DNA of 64,000 bases from Eurosta solidaginis (lineage: Eukaryota; Arthropoda; Insecta; Diptera; Tephritidae), in NCBI RefSeq assembly GCF_040869045.1, contig NC_090319.1, positions 386,709,601 through 386,773,600 of the forward strand, read 5' to 3'. A program made the translations under genes and the position numbers. This document shows, piece after piece, positions 10,832 to 21,589 of this stretch. Under the pieces are notes generated by a model. That model was not told the origin of the DNA, searched no databases, and worked only from the letters and a program-made list of their open reading frames with translations. How positions within the stretch are numbered: position 1 is the first letter of the stretch; each line of letters begins with the position of its first letter.

Positions 10832-12898
10832 GTTCTTGTTGTTGTTATAGCAGTGCTTCGCCCCATCCAATAGGGGCGACTGATCCCAAATTGTCATCAA
10901 TATCCTCTAGCTCCAAGGAAACTTGCTGTTTCAACAGGGGTGGACCATAATGTGAGGGGTGTCAGAAGCGTTGGTTCCACATTACAATTAAAGAGATGGT
11001 TGGTGTCATGTGGTGCCCCCATTGCAGGTAGAGCATACATTTAATATGTCGGGGTTGATTCTGGATAGGTAAGAGTTTAACCTGTTACAGTATCCAGATC
11101 GAAGTTGAGCTAGAGTGACTCGCGTTTCCCTGGGGAGTGTGCGTTCCTCTTCCGCAAGTTTTGGGTACTGTTCTTTGAGTACTGGATTCCCCGGGCAATT
11201 CCTGGCATAAAGGTCCGACGCCTGTTTGTGGAGTTCACTGAGGACCTGCTTGTGTTTTTTTGCTTCATACGGCTGAATTCTCAGGTGCCGTATTTCCTCA
11301 TAATGCTTACTGAGATGACTCTTTAAGCCCCTGGGCGGTTTTTGCTCATCAATCAGATGTCTGTCGGGATGCCCAGGTTTCTGGGTATTCAACAGGAACT
11401 GTTTGGTAAGCATCTCATTTCTTTCCCTGATGGGGGAGTATTCTCGCCTCATTACGTAAATGGTGTTCTGGGGACATAAGAAGACATCCCGTGGCGGTTC
11501 TGAGAGCAATATTTTAGCAGGCCTGTAGCTTCTTCCAGTAAGTAGTTTTTAGGCTTGGCGACCATATATGGGACGCGTAGTATGCAATCGGCTGGCCAAT
11601 TGCTTTGTAAGTGGTAATGAGCGTTTCTTTGTCTTTTCCCCCAAGTACTGCCAGCAAGAGATTTGAGGATTTTATTACTGCTCTGGATTTTCACACCCAA
11701 GATTTTAGGGTGTAGGACAGTCGGTAGCGTAGTGCCATCGACGTGGATGTTCAAAATGGTCGACATTTGGGACTTCCATGTTGTAAATAAGGTCGCGGAG
11801 GATTTAGTCGGTGATAATGCCAGGTTTCGCGAAGCGAAAAAACTGGAGAGATCAGGGAGGTAGCCGTTCATTCTACTGCAAAGCTCATCGATCTGTGGGT
11901 CTGGGCCTGTGGCCATTATTGTGCAGTCATCGGCGTAGGAAACGATAGTAACTCCTTCTGGTGACGAAGGTAGTTTTGATATGTAGAAGTTAAACAAAAG
12001 TGGGGATAGGACACCACCCTGTGGCACCCCTTGTTTAATTCTTCTTTGTTTTGATGTTTCCTTTCTAAATTGCACCGATGCCTGCCGACCACCCAGATAA
12101 TTTGCGGTCACCCTTTTAAGACATGGGGGAAGGGTAGACCCTTCCAGGTCTTGCAGTAACGAGCCATGGTTGACCGTATCAAAAGCTTTTGATAGGTCTA
12201 GCGCAACGAGTACTGTTCTATGGTGGGGGTTTTGATATGAACCGCAATTTATCTGGGTGCTAATGGCATTTAGCGCGGTGGTGGTATGGAGTTTTCTAAA
12301 GCCATGCTGATGACAGGCTAGCGGCAAATTTGCTTTGAAGCAGGGGAGCAAAATGGCTTCAAGCGTCTTGGTTACTGGCGATAGGAGAGATATGGGGCGA
12401 TATGACTCTCCTATGCTAGCTGGTGTCGCAGGCTTTAGTAGCGGGACCACCTTGGCCACTTTCCCTTTTTTCGGGGATGACAAAGGTGGAAAGAGACAGG
12501 TTGAAGACATGTGCTAAATATTTGAAACCCTCTTTTAAGCATCGGCATGGCTATGCCGTCTGGGCCCACTACTTTGGATGGTTTAGCATGACCGATGGCA
12601 TCCTCAACCTCTTTGGCGGTAATGGTAATTGGAGACGCGCTGAATTTATGTTTATGTGCGTGTCTGTTGACCCTCCGTCTATCTTTGTCGACCGTAGAAT
12701 GCATTATATATTGTCGGCAGAAAGCGCTCGCGCATTTTTTCGCATCCGACAGCACTTTATCGTCAAAGGCGATGGAAATTTTGTCATTGTGCTGAGACGG
12801 ATTCGATAGGGACTTTACGGTGGACAAAAGCTTACCTAGACCGGCGGAGAGGTTACAACCGCTTAGGTGCTCCTCCGATTCGCCCGCATGTGTTCATC
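10832..12898 (-). mobile_element. Jockey-clade LINE, 5'-truncated
   Basis: A minus-strand non-LTR element ending at its 3' side in AAC repeats (10832-10850 on the plus strand as GTT) and truncated 5' within ORF2 near 12898. It sits in the protease paralogue. A second, shorter copy with the same tail is at 45937-46650. Confidence 0.85.
11006..12890 (-). pseudogene. Jockey-type reverse transcriptase (broken)
   Basis: Three overlapping frames together encode the RT region. 12827-12435 holds the region before the palm (VGPDGIAMPMLK). 12510-11452 holds YRPISLLSPVTK, QHGFRKLHTT, ALDLSKAFDTVNH, GVPQGGVLSPLLFN and the catalytic VSYADDCT motif. 11509-11006 holds the C-terminal region (KHYEEIRHLR, PDILNVCSTC). 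Frameshifts near 12500 and 11480 and an internal deletion around 11600-11680 (thumb region) inactivate it. The endonuclease is missing by 5' truncation. Family hallmarks fit Jockey. Confidence 0.85.
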
Positions 12899-13444
12899 TA
12901 CAAGCAATCTGTTAACAATATGAATGCCATTTCGAAGTGTTATATAGTGTAAACATTTTTGTATCATAAACTTTCTGTGCGTAAAAATCATAGATTTATT
13001 CAACATAAAATTTAAAAAAAATTTTTTCTCGAAAACAAAAAAAAACCATTCTTTTAAATTTGAAGGGTAGGTTAAGAACATATTCAAGTTTCTTTCAGAT
13101 TTTTTTAAAGAGAACCGGTGCTATCCTTCATTACTTTACACTGAAAAAAAATTTTATTTTATTTTTCAATCATATTATTTTTCAAAATTTTGAGAACATA
13201 AAATTTTTTTATAAACTTCAATAATTTTAAAGACTTTTTGTAGTAAAAGATTTTTTTCTAAAATTAATAGTTTAAAAGATATTTTAACTCAAAGAAAAGC
13301 TTTCAAAAATTTTCAACTGTCAATAAAATCCAAATAATCAAAATTTTAAAAAAATATTTTCACACACTATTCTAGACGTCAAATACTACATGTGTTCCTA
13401 ATTTGAAGAAAATCGGAGAGGTCGAACTATCTTTTCATCTGGAA
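12899..13444. other. AT-rich spacer of unknown origin inside unit 2
   Basis: This segment separates the LINE from the 3' remnant of the protease paralogue and has no homology to unit 1. It is very rich in A/T runs and ends with a TGTGTTCCTAATTTGAAG stretch resembling dispersed fly repeats. It probably represents another, unrecognised insertion replacing the centre of the paralogue. Confidence 0.4.
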
Positions 13445-13599
13445 TGCCTCAGATGTAACAAATGCCATAGTTATAAGCTTTTTAAGAACCAATAAATCTT
13501 GAAAAAGAGTGTTGTTCTTGTTAAAATTCTTAAAATTTTCCGAGACTCTTTTTAGCCTAAATAAGCCCATCAAATTATTCCATGACGTGAACTATATTA
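13445..13599 (+). pseudogene. Protease paralogue, last codons and 3' UTR part
   Basis: 13449-13503 matches the final codons of the intact gene (DVTNAIV... then stop after AATCTTG). After a ~60-bp insertion-like difference, ATTATTCCATGACGTGAAC matches the intact 3' UTR. The fragment ends in GAACTATATTA (13589-13599), the target duplication of the RTE element that follows. Confidence 0.75.
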
Positions 13600-14199
13600 G
13601 AAGAGTGCATGCCCGACGGTTGGAATCTAAGTGTTCTTTGCCCAGTCCACAAGAAGGGGGATACTGCAAAATGCACCAACTATCGTGAAATCAGCCTTCT
13701 CAATATCGCATATAAGGTCCTTTCAAGTGTATTGTGCGAAAGATTGAAGCTCACCGTGAACCGGCTGATTGGACCTTATCAGTGCGGCTTCAGACCTGGT
13801 AAATCTACCATCGACCAGATTTTCACAATATGCCAAATCTTGGAAAAAACCCGTGAAAAAAGAATCGACACACATCACCCCTTCGTCGACTTTAAAGCCG
13901 CGTTTGACAGCACGAAAAGGAGCTGCCTGTATGCCGCTATGTCTGAATTTGGTTTCCCCGCAAAACTTATACGGCTGTGCAAAATGACGTTGAGCAACAC
14001 CATCAGCTCAGTCAGAATTGGGAAGGACCTCTCCGAGCCGTTCGAAACTAAACGAGGTTTCAGACAGGGTGACCCCCTATCGTGCGATTTCTTTGTTTTG
14101 ATGCTGGAGAAAATTATACTAGCTGCAGAACTTAACCGCACTAAAAAAATATACTATAAAAGCGTGCAATTACTGGCATATGCTGATGACATTGATATC

Positions 14200-15321
14200 C
14201 ACCCCTATTCTGCATTTCGATTACGTTCCCGTTCTACGCTCCGCTTTAATCGAAAATTGGTATTCTGCATTACGACGGAATCGTAAAGAGAAGAGGAAGA
14301 GCAAATGATTTTTCGAAATCAGCTGTTGGTACGGAATGTGTGAACATTGGAACAAAATAAATAAAAGAAAATTTGTAGAAAAACACTGAAAAACGTTTAT
14401 ATTTTATTATCCACGCCATTTTGTGCAAAAAAAGCAATACAATATATTGCCGCAGTGTTATATTTTTTTGAGTGAAGTGCTTTCATAATTGTAAGTGTGT
14501 TTTTGTCGTTCTTTTGGCCAATTCCCTGCCGTGGCCACCAAGTTTTGTTAAAACGGATTCCTGCACGAATATTGTTGACATTTTCTGAATTTTAAGGATG
14601 CCAATTTCATTGCACTGGCCTAAAATACTTTATAAAGGTTTATTTATTCTTTCCGCAAGGATTGTTTACGTTTTTGCTTCACCTTCCTCTACGCCGGCAG
14701 CTTATTTTGGCATATAACTGGACCCAACGAACAGACACAAATTATAGCTGTCTATTATAATAGAATCAATAGCCGCGGCATTATTTGTGGAGTTGGAAAG
14801 CAACGCATACAAAAATGGCCAGGCGAGAATGGAAAGGCATATATTGCGAGATTTGTGTAATCCATTTGAGATGAGTGACGAATTGTAAGAAATTTAACTT
14901 AAAAGCGGTAAAGTTTAATGACTTATTTTCTAGGTTCAAAAAAAACTTTCGACTTAACAAGGATGCTTTCAAGTATGTGTTAGATACTTTTGCGGGGCAA
15001 ATACGTCCAAGGACTTCGACATCGGCATGTTGTTTTTGACTTGGAAACATATAAAAAACAATCATCATCAAGCCTTCTACGTTTCTTAACAAGTTTTACT
15101 TACATTTTTGTTAAAACTCTGTTATAAATTAATAACAAAATAAAAAGAAAATATTTTTCCGCCAACTAATTTGCAACTTAAGAAAAACGGAACTACGATC
15201 GAAATGCAGAATACAAAAAATTGAACGCTTCGAAGTTGGATCGAAAGAGATTGGAACACAGAATACCAAAATTGTCAAATCGAAAAAATTCCAATCCAAG
15301 TCGAAATGCAGAATAGGGCTG
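14200..15321. mobile_element. PIF/Harbinger-type element, 3-bp ATC target duplication
   Basis: Inserted in the RTE open frame exactly after ATC (14197-14199) and followed by ATC (15322-15324). Excising it with one ATC restores the conserved DIDIIG reading. The terminal inverted repeats read CACCCCTATTCTGCATTTCG on the left and CAGCCCTATTCTGCATTTCG inverted on the right (20 bp, one mismatch). Further subterminal copies of the TCTGCAT motif lie at both ends. Length is 1122 bp, and it holds only a fragment of transposase coding sequence. Three-bp duplications and the coding fragment support the PIF/Harbinger superfamily. Confidence 0.85.
14820..15035 (+). pseudogene. Harbinger nuclease N-terminal fragment
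   Basis: An exon around 14820-14887 (RHILRDLCNPFEMSDE) can join, across a GTAAGA...TTTTCTAG intron (14888-14934), to FKKNFRLNKDAFKYVLDTF and IRPRTSTSA. This resembles the start of HARBI1-like DDE nucleases. No DDE catalytic part is present. Splice joining is inferred. Confidence 0.65.
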
Positions 15322-16050
15322 ATCATCGGCCTAAACACCCGCGCTGTTAGCTCTGCTTACTCCAAACTGGAAAAAGAAGCGGTAAAGATGGGTTTGATGG
15401 TGAATGAGGACAAAACGAAGTACCTGCTGTCATCGAGCAAAGAGTCAGCGCATATGCGCCTTGGCAACCACGCTACTGTTGGCAGCCATAATTTCGAAAT
15501 AGTAAAAGACTTCGTTTATTTGGGAACCAGCATCAACACTAGCAACAACATCAGCACTGAAATCCGGCGAAGAATCAATCTTGCCAATAAATGCTACTTT
15601 GGACTAGGTAGGCAATTGAAAAGTAAAGTCCTCTCTCGGCGAATGAAAATCATACTCTACAAGTCTCTTATCTTACCCGTCCTGCTATATGAGGCAGAAG
15701 CATGGACCATGACAACACCAGCCAACGCGATGGCGAGTACCGAAGAAGATTTAATGATGAGCTGTACAAGCTATACGCAGACATCAACATAGTCCAGCGA
15801 ATTAAAACGCAGCGGCTGCGCTGACTAGGCCATGTTATGCGAATGAAAGATGATGCTCCGGCCAACACCGCCTATGTAAGCAGAGGTAGAGGGCGGCCCC
15901 CACTCCGTTGGAAGGACCAGGTGGAAAACGATTTAACTCCCTTGGTGTGACCAATTGGCGCCGGTTGGCGGAGCGAAGGAACGACTGGCGCGCCTTGTTG
16001 GACGGCCATAACCGTTTAGACGGTTAAGCGCCAATTAAGTAAGTAAGTAA

Positions 16051-16154
16051 GAACCATATTATTTATTTACTGAAAAAAAGTTTATTAAATGCTTTTCATT
16101 CGAACATGCCCGTGGCAACTAATATTTTTGATTATACAAAACAATCATTTACAT
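16051..16154 (+). pseudogene. Protease paralogue, distal 3' UTR fragment
   Basis: Continues the 3' UTR interrupted at 13599: TTTATTAAATGCTTTTCATTCGAAC and TTTTTGATTATACAAAAC-type sequence matches the flank of the intact gene at 10160-10270. It ends at the palindromic MITE starting at 16155. Confidence 0.75.
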
Positions 16155-16453
16155 AAATTTGTTTTTTGCCGGCCATTTGCAAATTTTTTGAATAAAAACA
16201 CGTAAGTAATCGCCTTCAGGGCGAGTTTATTTACACGTCTACGCCGTGTGACGTGGAGTACAGAACTTCGGAGTTTTCATCATTTATGGATATTTCCGGA
16301 GTTCTGTACTCCACGTTACACGGTGCAGACGTGTAAATAAACTCGTCCTGAAGACGGTTACCGTTGAGTAACCAAAATATATTGGTAAAAAAGGAAAATA
16401 CTTAGGTGTTTTTATTCAAAAAATTTGGCCTGGAGCCGACAAAAAACAAATTT
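16155..16453. mobile_element. Palindromic MITE, ~300 bp
   Basis: The two halves are near-perfect inverted copies. The ends AAATTTGTTTTTTG (16155) and CAAAAAACAAATTT (to 16453) pair, as do GAATAAAAACAC / GTGTTTTTATTC and GTGTAAATAAACTCG / CGAGTTTATTTACAC, around a short centre near 16275-16300. No coding capacity. The single-stranded form would fold into a long hairpin. Target duplication unclear. Confidence 0.8.
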
Positions 16454-18410
16454 ATTTTATATATTTTATTTATTTCAGTCTATGGAATTTAAAGCCCTTA
16501 CAGACTAGATAACAATTTTGAAATAAAATAGTAGTAGATATAATATAGATATAATATATAATAATAGTAGAGTACATTAGTTGAGTATAGACACAATAAA
16601 AATAAAAATTACAGGCTACAAAAGGATTGACCAGAACATTAACCAGTTTGAGAAGATATCAGTAAGTATTGCTTTAAAAGTAAACTTAGGAAAAGAAAAA
16701 TCAATAGAAGAATCTGAGATGAGATTAATGTCCGTCATAGCTCTAAGCAAAGGTGCGTTTGAGGCATAGAGGGTTCGGACACAATCCGTATAGAAAATAG
16801 GTACATTACGTAGAGGCTTTATAGGGATATGGAATCGGAGATACTCAAGGAGACAAGGTGCATCAACTGCACCATTAATGATGTCATAAACAAACGTCAG
16901 CGATAAGACAGTTCTTCTGCATTCCAAGGACTCTAGATTGATAAGTGAACACCTGGCTTTATATGATGGAATCGGTTCAGAAAAGTTCAGCGAGCGCAGC
17001 ACGAACCGAACAAACGGTTTTTGCACACATGCAAGCCTAGCAATGTGACATTCATGATGTGGCCTCCAAATAAAGCAGGCATACTCCAACTTCGAACGAA
17101 CTATTGTAGAAAAGAATAATTTAAGTGTGTAGGGTTCCGTGAAGTTTGTGCAACAACGCTTAATAAAAGCCAAAACTGAATACGCCTTTGCAATAGTAGA
17201 ATTCATATGGGTCTTGAAAAGAAAATGTCGAATTAAAGACAACACCTAAGTTCTTTATCGCATTAAGAGCGGAAAGTCGGGTACCATCAAGAGAGTAGGA
17301 ATTGGGAATGTGGCCACGTGATTTGGAAAAGTTTACATGAAAGCATTTGCTAACATTTAGTGGCAGGTCATTGGCACTGCACCAGACAGCAACGTTATCT
17401 AAATCAGATTGAACCTTAATCACGTCAGCAGAGTTTGCGATGGTAGTGAAAATCTTTAGGTCATCAGCGTATAATAGAAAATTAGAGTGATGGAAGCAGG
17501 CGGGAATATCGTTTATAAAGACTACAAAAAGTAACGGGCCAAGTATGCTACCTAGAGGCACCCCAGAGGTGGCTGTGAATGGGTTGGTGGAGTTATTGTC
17601 TATAACCACAACACAGCTACGCTGGTGAAGGTACGATTTAATCCATGATAGAAACATCGAGTGGAAGCCCAAACGGGCCAATTTAGAAATCAGGATTGAA
17701 TGGCTAACTTTATCAAATGCTTTTGAGAAATCGGTGTACACAGTATCAACTTGACAATGGTAATTAAAAGAAGATAGGCAAAAATCAGAGAAGACAGATA
17801 GGTTTGTTACGGTGGACCTACCGGCCATAAAACCATGCTGGCTTTCAATGATTAGAGGGTTAACAGCAAAGTACATTTTTTGTTTGACAATGTACTCGAA
17901 TATTTTTGAAACAGATGATAATTTTGCAATGGGCCTGTAGTTTGCGACATTGTTCTTATTACCACACTTGAAAATCGTGATGTTGAAGGTTATCTTCCAC
18001 GCTTCAATAAATTCGCCACACTCTAGGGATTTGATGGAAAATTAAAAGGAGTGGGAAAGCCAGTGATAAACCATTTGTCAAGAGGTTAGACGATAAGCCG
18101 TCAATATGAGTGTGGGTAGATGATTTAATGTTCTGGATTCCGTCGACCATATCTTCAATCGATATAGTCAGTGCACCAAAGTTAATGGGAAGAAGGCTGC
18201 AAAAAGGATAGCTGCTTCAGCTGGTGATGAATCATGCTCAGAGTTATAGATGACTGAGGACGGGATACTCGAGCAATGTTTTTTCTGAATCTACATACTT
18301 CCAGAACACCCTAGGATTTTCTTTAATTACAGATTCAAAATTACGAACATAGTTACCATGGAACCTCTTTCCTAACGCTTTGAAAAAAAACTTATTATAA
18401 TTTGCATATA
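16454..18410 (-). mobile_element. CR1-clade LINE, 5'-truncated
   Basis: The third-strand partner of the two CR1 elements at 40.6 and 56.6 kb. All three share a 3' end containing CAGTCTATG...CTTACAGACTA. This copy lacks endonuclease and ORF1 and ends 5' near 18410. It abuts the palindromic MITE. Confidence 0.8.
16616..17950 (-). pseudogene. CR1 reverse transcriptase, broken
   Basis: 17876-17160 carries SQHGFMAGRSTVTNL, VYTDFSKAFDKVSH, TSGVPLGSILGPLL and LLYADDLKIF; 17245-16616 carries the C-terminal thumb part (RSKLEYACFIW, ESLECRRTVLSL). They are joined by a frameshift near 17200, where a few codons are missing. PLGS replaces the usual PQGS. Upstream frames to ~18400 hold a decayed linker region. 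Confidence 0.85.
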
Positions 18411-18606
18411 TGCTAAGATAACGTGAGTTGTTTTATAAAACAGTACTAAGTGAATGTTAATTGTCTCAGCCTGTCAATTAGAACCTGGGCCCGAATTGTC
18501 ACATACGTGATCGTATAACCCGTCACGTAAAAACTTGATTTCGGATTATGACATACGTGATCGTACGATCCGTCGCGTAAAATGTCACTTTTTTGGATTA
18601 CTATAT

Positions 18607-18960
18607 CCCTGCAAAAATCATTGGATCATGTGGTCCACTGGAGTACATGCATGTATGGAGTACTCGCTATGGACCAAGCGAGTGCTCCAAAATTAACTAC
18701 AATTCATACAAAAAATATGGTCCAATTAACATTGCGATGTCCTAGGACTGGACCATATACTCCAGCTCCGCATTACATCAGAGTAATCCATGGAGTACCC
18801 ACAGTCCAATAAACATCGTGTAGTGATTACAATCGTTAAAAACGAGCAATGATCGGCTTACAATATGTTCGTGTAGGAACATGAGTTGGTCCATTGCTGC
18901 ATTACAGTGGAGTATAATGGTATGTACTCCAGTGGACATGATCCAATGATTTTTGCAGGG
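18607..18960. mobile_element. TIR MITE (CCCTGCAAAAATCATTGG ends), 354 bp
   Basis: The left end CCCTGCAAAAATCATTGG...CCACTGGAGTACAT (18607-18646) is mirrored at 18921-18960. The interior holds repeated GGAGTA motifs and an AATTAACATTGCGATGTCCTA block. Diverged relatives appear at 40274-40430 and, in reverse orientation, at about 43850-44080. No coding content; superfamily not assigned. Confidence 0.75.
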
Positions 18961-19127
18961 AATTGCACTCGATCGTTCGTATTGTTATTTGATTACAAAC
19001 CGGTAACCGAAAGCAAGTACAAATATATAAATATACAAAAGTTTAATACAAATGTAAGAGAAAATGTAAGTTATTTCTCAAAATTTGTGTTTAAATTAAT
19101 GTTGAAATATATTTTATTATTTAAGGA

Positions 19128-19967
19128 CGAATTTTAACAAGCTAAACCCAAACCAAAAGGAGTGCATGGCGCAGTTTATGGCGGAACACCCGAACTTGGC
19201 GAAAAATAAATTTCCCAATTCCGCACAAGGTAGAGCAACGTCCAAAAGACTGTGGGAGGAGCTTTCCAAGCGTTTAAATGCTGACGGGCCACCAATCAAA
19301 GACGCCAAAATGTGGAGGAAGGTATATATATGTATATATATATAAAGTGCAACCAAGATACTTACAAATGTTTGCTCGTAGGTTTTCATGGATCAAAAAT
19401 ACCAGGCGAAGAAGAAGCTTTCCCACAACAAATTGTACAAAAGACAAACTGGAGGAGGTCCTTATAATGAAATTCCCATCAGTGCAACTGAGGAATTGAT
19501 TATAGAGGCAGCCGGACTTGAGGTCGCAGTGGACGGGAATAGTACCGTTCGCACATTTCAATTCACCCGCCCAAAGAAGCAACACCGAAAAAAGTGATAG
19601 TGAGAGCAACAGTGATGGTGGAACAAGTAGCCATCAGCCAGCGCTTTGCATGGTCCTTCTAAGTCGGTTACTACCCCAACACCGCGTGTAACCTCTCGGT
19701 GCAATACTCCACGACGAGTAAGTAAGAGTGCCGAAAAATTGTCTTTGCTTCAACAAAATTTGAGTAGTGTCTGATTTTCAGCGCGATTTGGGGAAGATTG
19801 ACCGATAGGTGCAGGTGCAGGAGAGGTTGTTGCAAGTGAAAGAAAAGTTGCTGACGATTGAGGAGAATCATCGACTGCATCAAGAATCACATGCACTTGA
19901 TTTACAAATCAAAAATTTAGAATTAGAGTCTCTAGCAATAAGTGTAAATAGAAAAAGAAGAAATTAA
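19128..19967 (+). pseudogene. Harbinger-associated Myb/SANT-like protein, broken
   Basis: Exon 1 (to ~19321) encodes a helix-rich DNA-binding domain (NQKECMAQFMAEHPNLAKNK, LWEELSKRL, DAKMWRK). A GT...TTGCTCGTAG intron joins it to FMDQKYQAKKKLSHNK and TGGGPYNE, typical of the second protein of insect Harbinger elements. A Ser-rich linker follows and then a C-terminal coiled coil (QVKEKLLTIEENH, ending NRKRRN). A frameshift near 19560 and a TAG at about 19801 break it. No nuclease ORF of the same element was recognised nearby. Confidence 0.75.
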
Positions 19968-19984
19968 AATTTTAGGTTAGCTTT

Positions 19985-20215
19985 AACAAGTTTGTATCTG
20001 AATTTTTTAAATTTTTTTTTTTATTTTAAGCAATTAAACGAACAGTCATTCCATTTATTTTATTTCTAATTTTAACATACATACTTAGCACTTAGTAAAA
20101 ACAAAGTTTGTACCTGAACTTTTTTAATTTTTGTGATTTTAGCATTTAAACGAATAGTCATTTAATTTATTTTATCTCTATTTTTAACATACATACTTAG
20201 CACTTAGTAAAACCA
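19985..20215 (+). repeat. ~115-bp tandem duplication
   Basis: Two adjacent copies starting at about 19990 and 20105. Both have AAAGTTTGTA/AACAAGTTTGTA, GTCATT(C/T)..TTTATTTTAT and TTTTAACATACATACTTAG. It directly follows the Myb/SANT pseudogene, probably subterminal DNA of that element. Confidence 0.7.
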
Positions 20216-20430
20216 ATTAAATGATTTCATTTGCTTTTACAAATCGTTTTTTCTTAATGTTTACGTGGAATTAATTAGAGAGTGTTTTATTTGGTCTCTT
20301 ATCGTTTGACCAATTGTGGTAAGATAGTTGGCTTCGCCTGGGTCAACATCGCTGATTTGGTCTGATTCATATCTTCGTATTTTGTAATGCTGTTAGTTGC
20401 GCTACTTGGTAAAGTTTACTATGGTCGTAA

Positions 20431-20816
20431 TCAGGTCGACAATTACTTAAAGCGGTAAAGCGGTTGAGGGGGGGTCGACTGCTAATCATAGTGTACAAGT
20501 ACAAGTGTGTTGACTTATCTGTCAAGCATTCTGACAGGCACTCGCTGGATTCGGAATGACAGCGAATTCAAAATGGATACCATTACCGAATGCGCCGAAT
20601 GATTGAAAAATTGAAAAAGTCGATACGATTGGTAGTCAAAAATGTTGTCGTTGAGACCAAAAATGCGACTGTAGACCTGAGATTACCATCAGGTGAGCGA
20701 GGCTGTTTGTAGTTTTGACGTTTATTGCTTAGTGAACACACTTGTATAGGTACACTATGATCAGGTCGACAATTACTTAAAGTGGTAAAGCGGTTGAGGG
20801 GGGGTCGACTGCTAAT
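20431..20816. repeat. 56-bp direct repeats around a small inverted-repeat element
   Basis: 20431-20486 and 20761-20816 are the same 56-bp sequence with one difference (begins TCAGGTCGACAATTACTTAA). Between them, 20487-20760 is bounded by inverted repeats: CATAGTGTAC...ACAAGTGTGTTGAC on the left and AACACACTTGTA...GTACACTATG on the right. The direct repeats are too long for an ordinary target duplication. Confidence 0.7.
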
Positions 20817-21589
20817 ACGCTACCAAAAATATCGAGAGAGGTGTCAAAAGACGCGTATTAATCTCGAGAACAATAATCCGATGGCGGAAAAGAAAAATTT
20901 TATCTATATCCGGAGATATTTGCAGTTTAAGTTGGCGATTTCCATGTGGTTGTTGTTGTGTTTGTACCCACCAAAAAAATTGTGCATCACCGTGGCGGTA
21001 GCCACGGTTAAACCACACTCGGACGTGGCATGGCGGGATTCAAGGGGTTGTGTAGCGCAATATATAGCTTCTCCAACCCAATTGTCAACCTCACCTTCGA
21101 GCGGCGAATCCCGTTTCACTAACAGACGAGGCTCTGGCGACCCCAAGCTCCTCATGGAACTTGGGGGTGGGGAGGGAGGGATGGCCTGAAGGTTTAATGT
21201 GGCCATATAAATCGTTCCCGAGATGGTCGGGCCAGCACCTTAATGGTGCTGTTACCGGAGCGTATCGGATATGTATCCGACAAAGGACCATCACATCGAT
21301 AACACTCCCCAAAGCCTTCGGGGAGTAACCTAATCGCTACAACAACAACAACGTGGCGTGGCGTAGCCCAGGGTTTTTTTTTATAAGCGCGGCCGAAAGG
21401 TATTCTGCGCAAAAATACTATGGATTCGACCCCCGGTTTCGGAGGTACCCGCGGGTCTTTTTTCGGTTTTTCGTTAATCTTTTGAACGTGTTAATATTTT
21501 TATTTTCCGCCTTCGGATTATTAATACTGATGTCAAGACGCGTCGTTTGACACCTCTCTCGATATTTTTGGTAGCGTATTAGCAGTCGA
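20763..21589. mobile_element. Foldback element copy A, holding a SINE
   Basis: The ends carry the family arm TCGACTGCTAATACGCTACC, then AAAAATATCGAGAGAGGTGTC, with the inverted counterpart at 21545-21588. The interior has CCGTGGCGGTAGCCACGG (small hairpin), a GATCCGACCCCCGGTTTCGG-like box and GACGCGT boxes. A SINE (21035-21352) splits it. Confidence 0.75.
21035..21352 (+). mobile_element. SINE with (AAC)n tail inside foldback copy A
   Basis: The body includes TGTAGCGCAATATATAGC, ACGAGGCTCTGGCGACCCC and TCGTTCCCGAGATGGTCGGG, ending ATCGCTACAACAACAACAAC. It is flanked by GTGGCATGGC (21025-21034) and GTGGCGTGGC (21353-21362), a 10-bp target duplication with one mismatch. The (AAC)n tail matches that of the Jockey LINEs in this window, so mobilisation by such a LINE is plausible. 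A diverged fragment is at 39828-40018. Confidence 0.8.

Larger units (their letters stand above)
13609..16025 (+). pseudogene. RTE reverse transcriptase, split by a Harbinger element
   Basis: 13609-14199 encodes RT blocks VCPVHKKGD-type, YREISLLNIAYKVLS, YQCGFRPGKSTIDQI, FVDFKAAFDS, a FRQGDPLSCDFF block and LLAYADDIDI. The frame is then interrupted by the 14200-15321 insertion and resumes at 15322 in register (IGLNTRAVSS), with KMGLMVNEDKTKYLL, a VKDFVYLGTSI motif and the C-terminal part (AEAWTM, LRWKDQVEND). The second half carries its own frameshifts after ~15700, for example an in-frame TGA in the RLRxLGHV motif near 15822. The EN domain is missing. Confidence 0.85.
13600..16050 (+). mobile_element. 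RTE-clade LINE, 5'-truncated, with 11-bp target duplication
   Basis: The element starts inside RT coding sequence and ends with a (TAAG)n tail at 16036-16050, typical of RTE elements. It is bounded by GAACTATATTA (13589-13599) and GAACCATATTA (16051-16061), an 11-bp target duplication with one mismatch. It sits in the 3' UTR of the protease paralogue. A Harbinger element occupies 14200-15321. Confidence 0.85.

Noticed and set aside
11663..12795. Plus-strand ORFs over the Jockey LINE
   Set aside because: Shadows of the minus-strand RT coding region.
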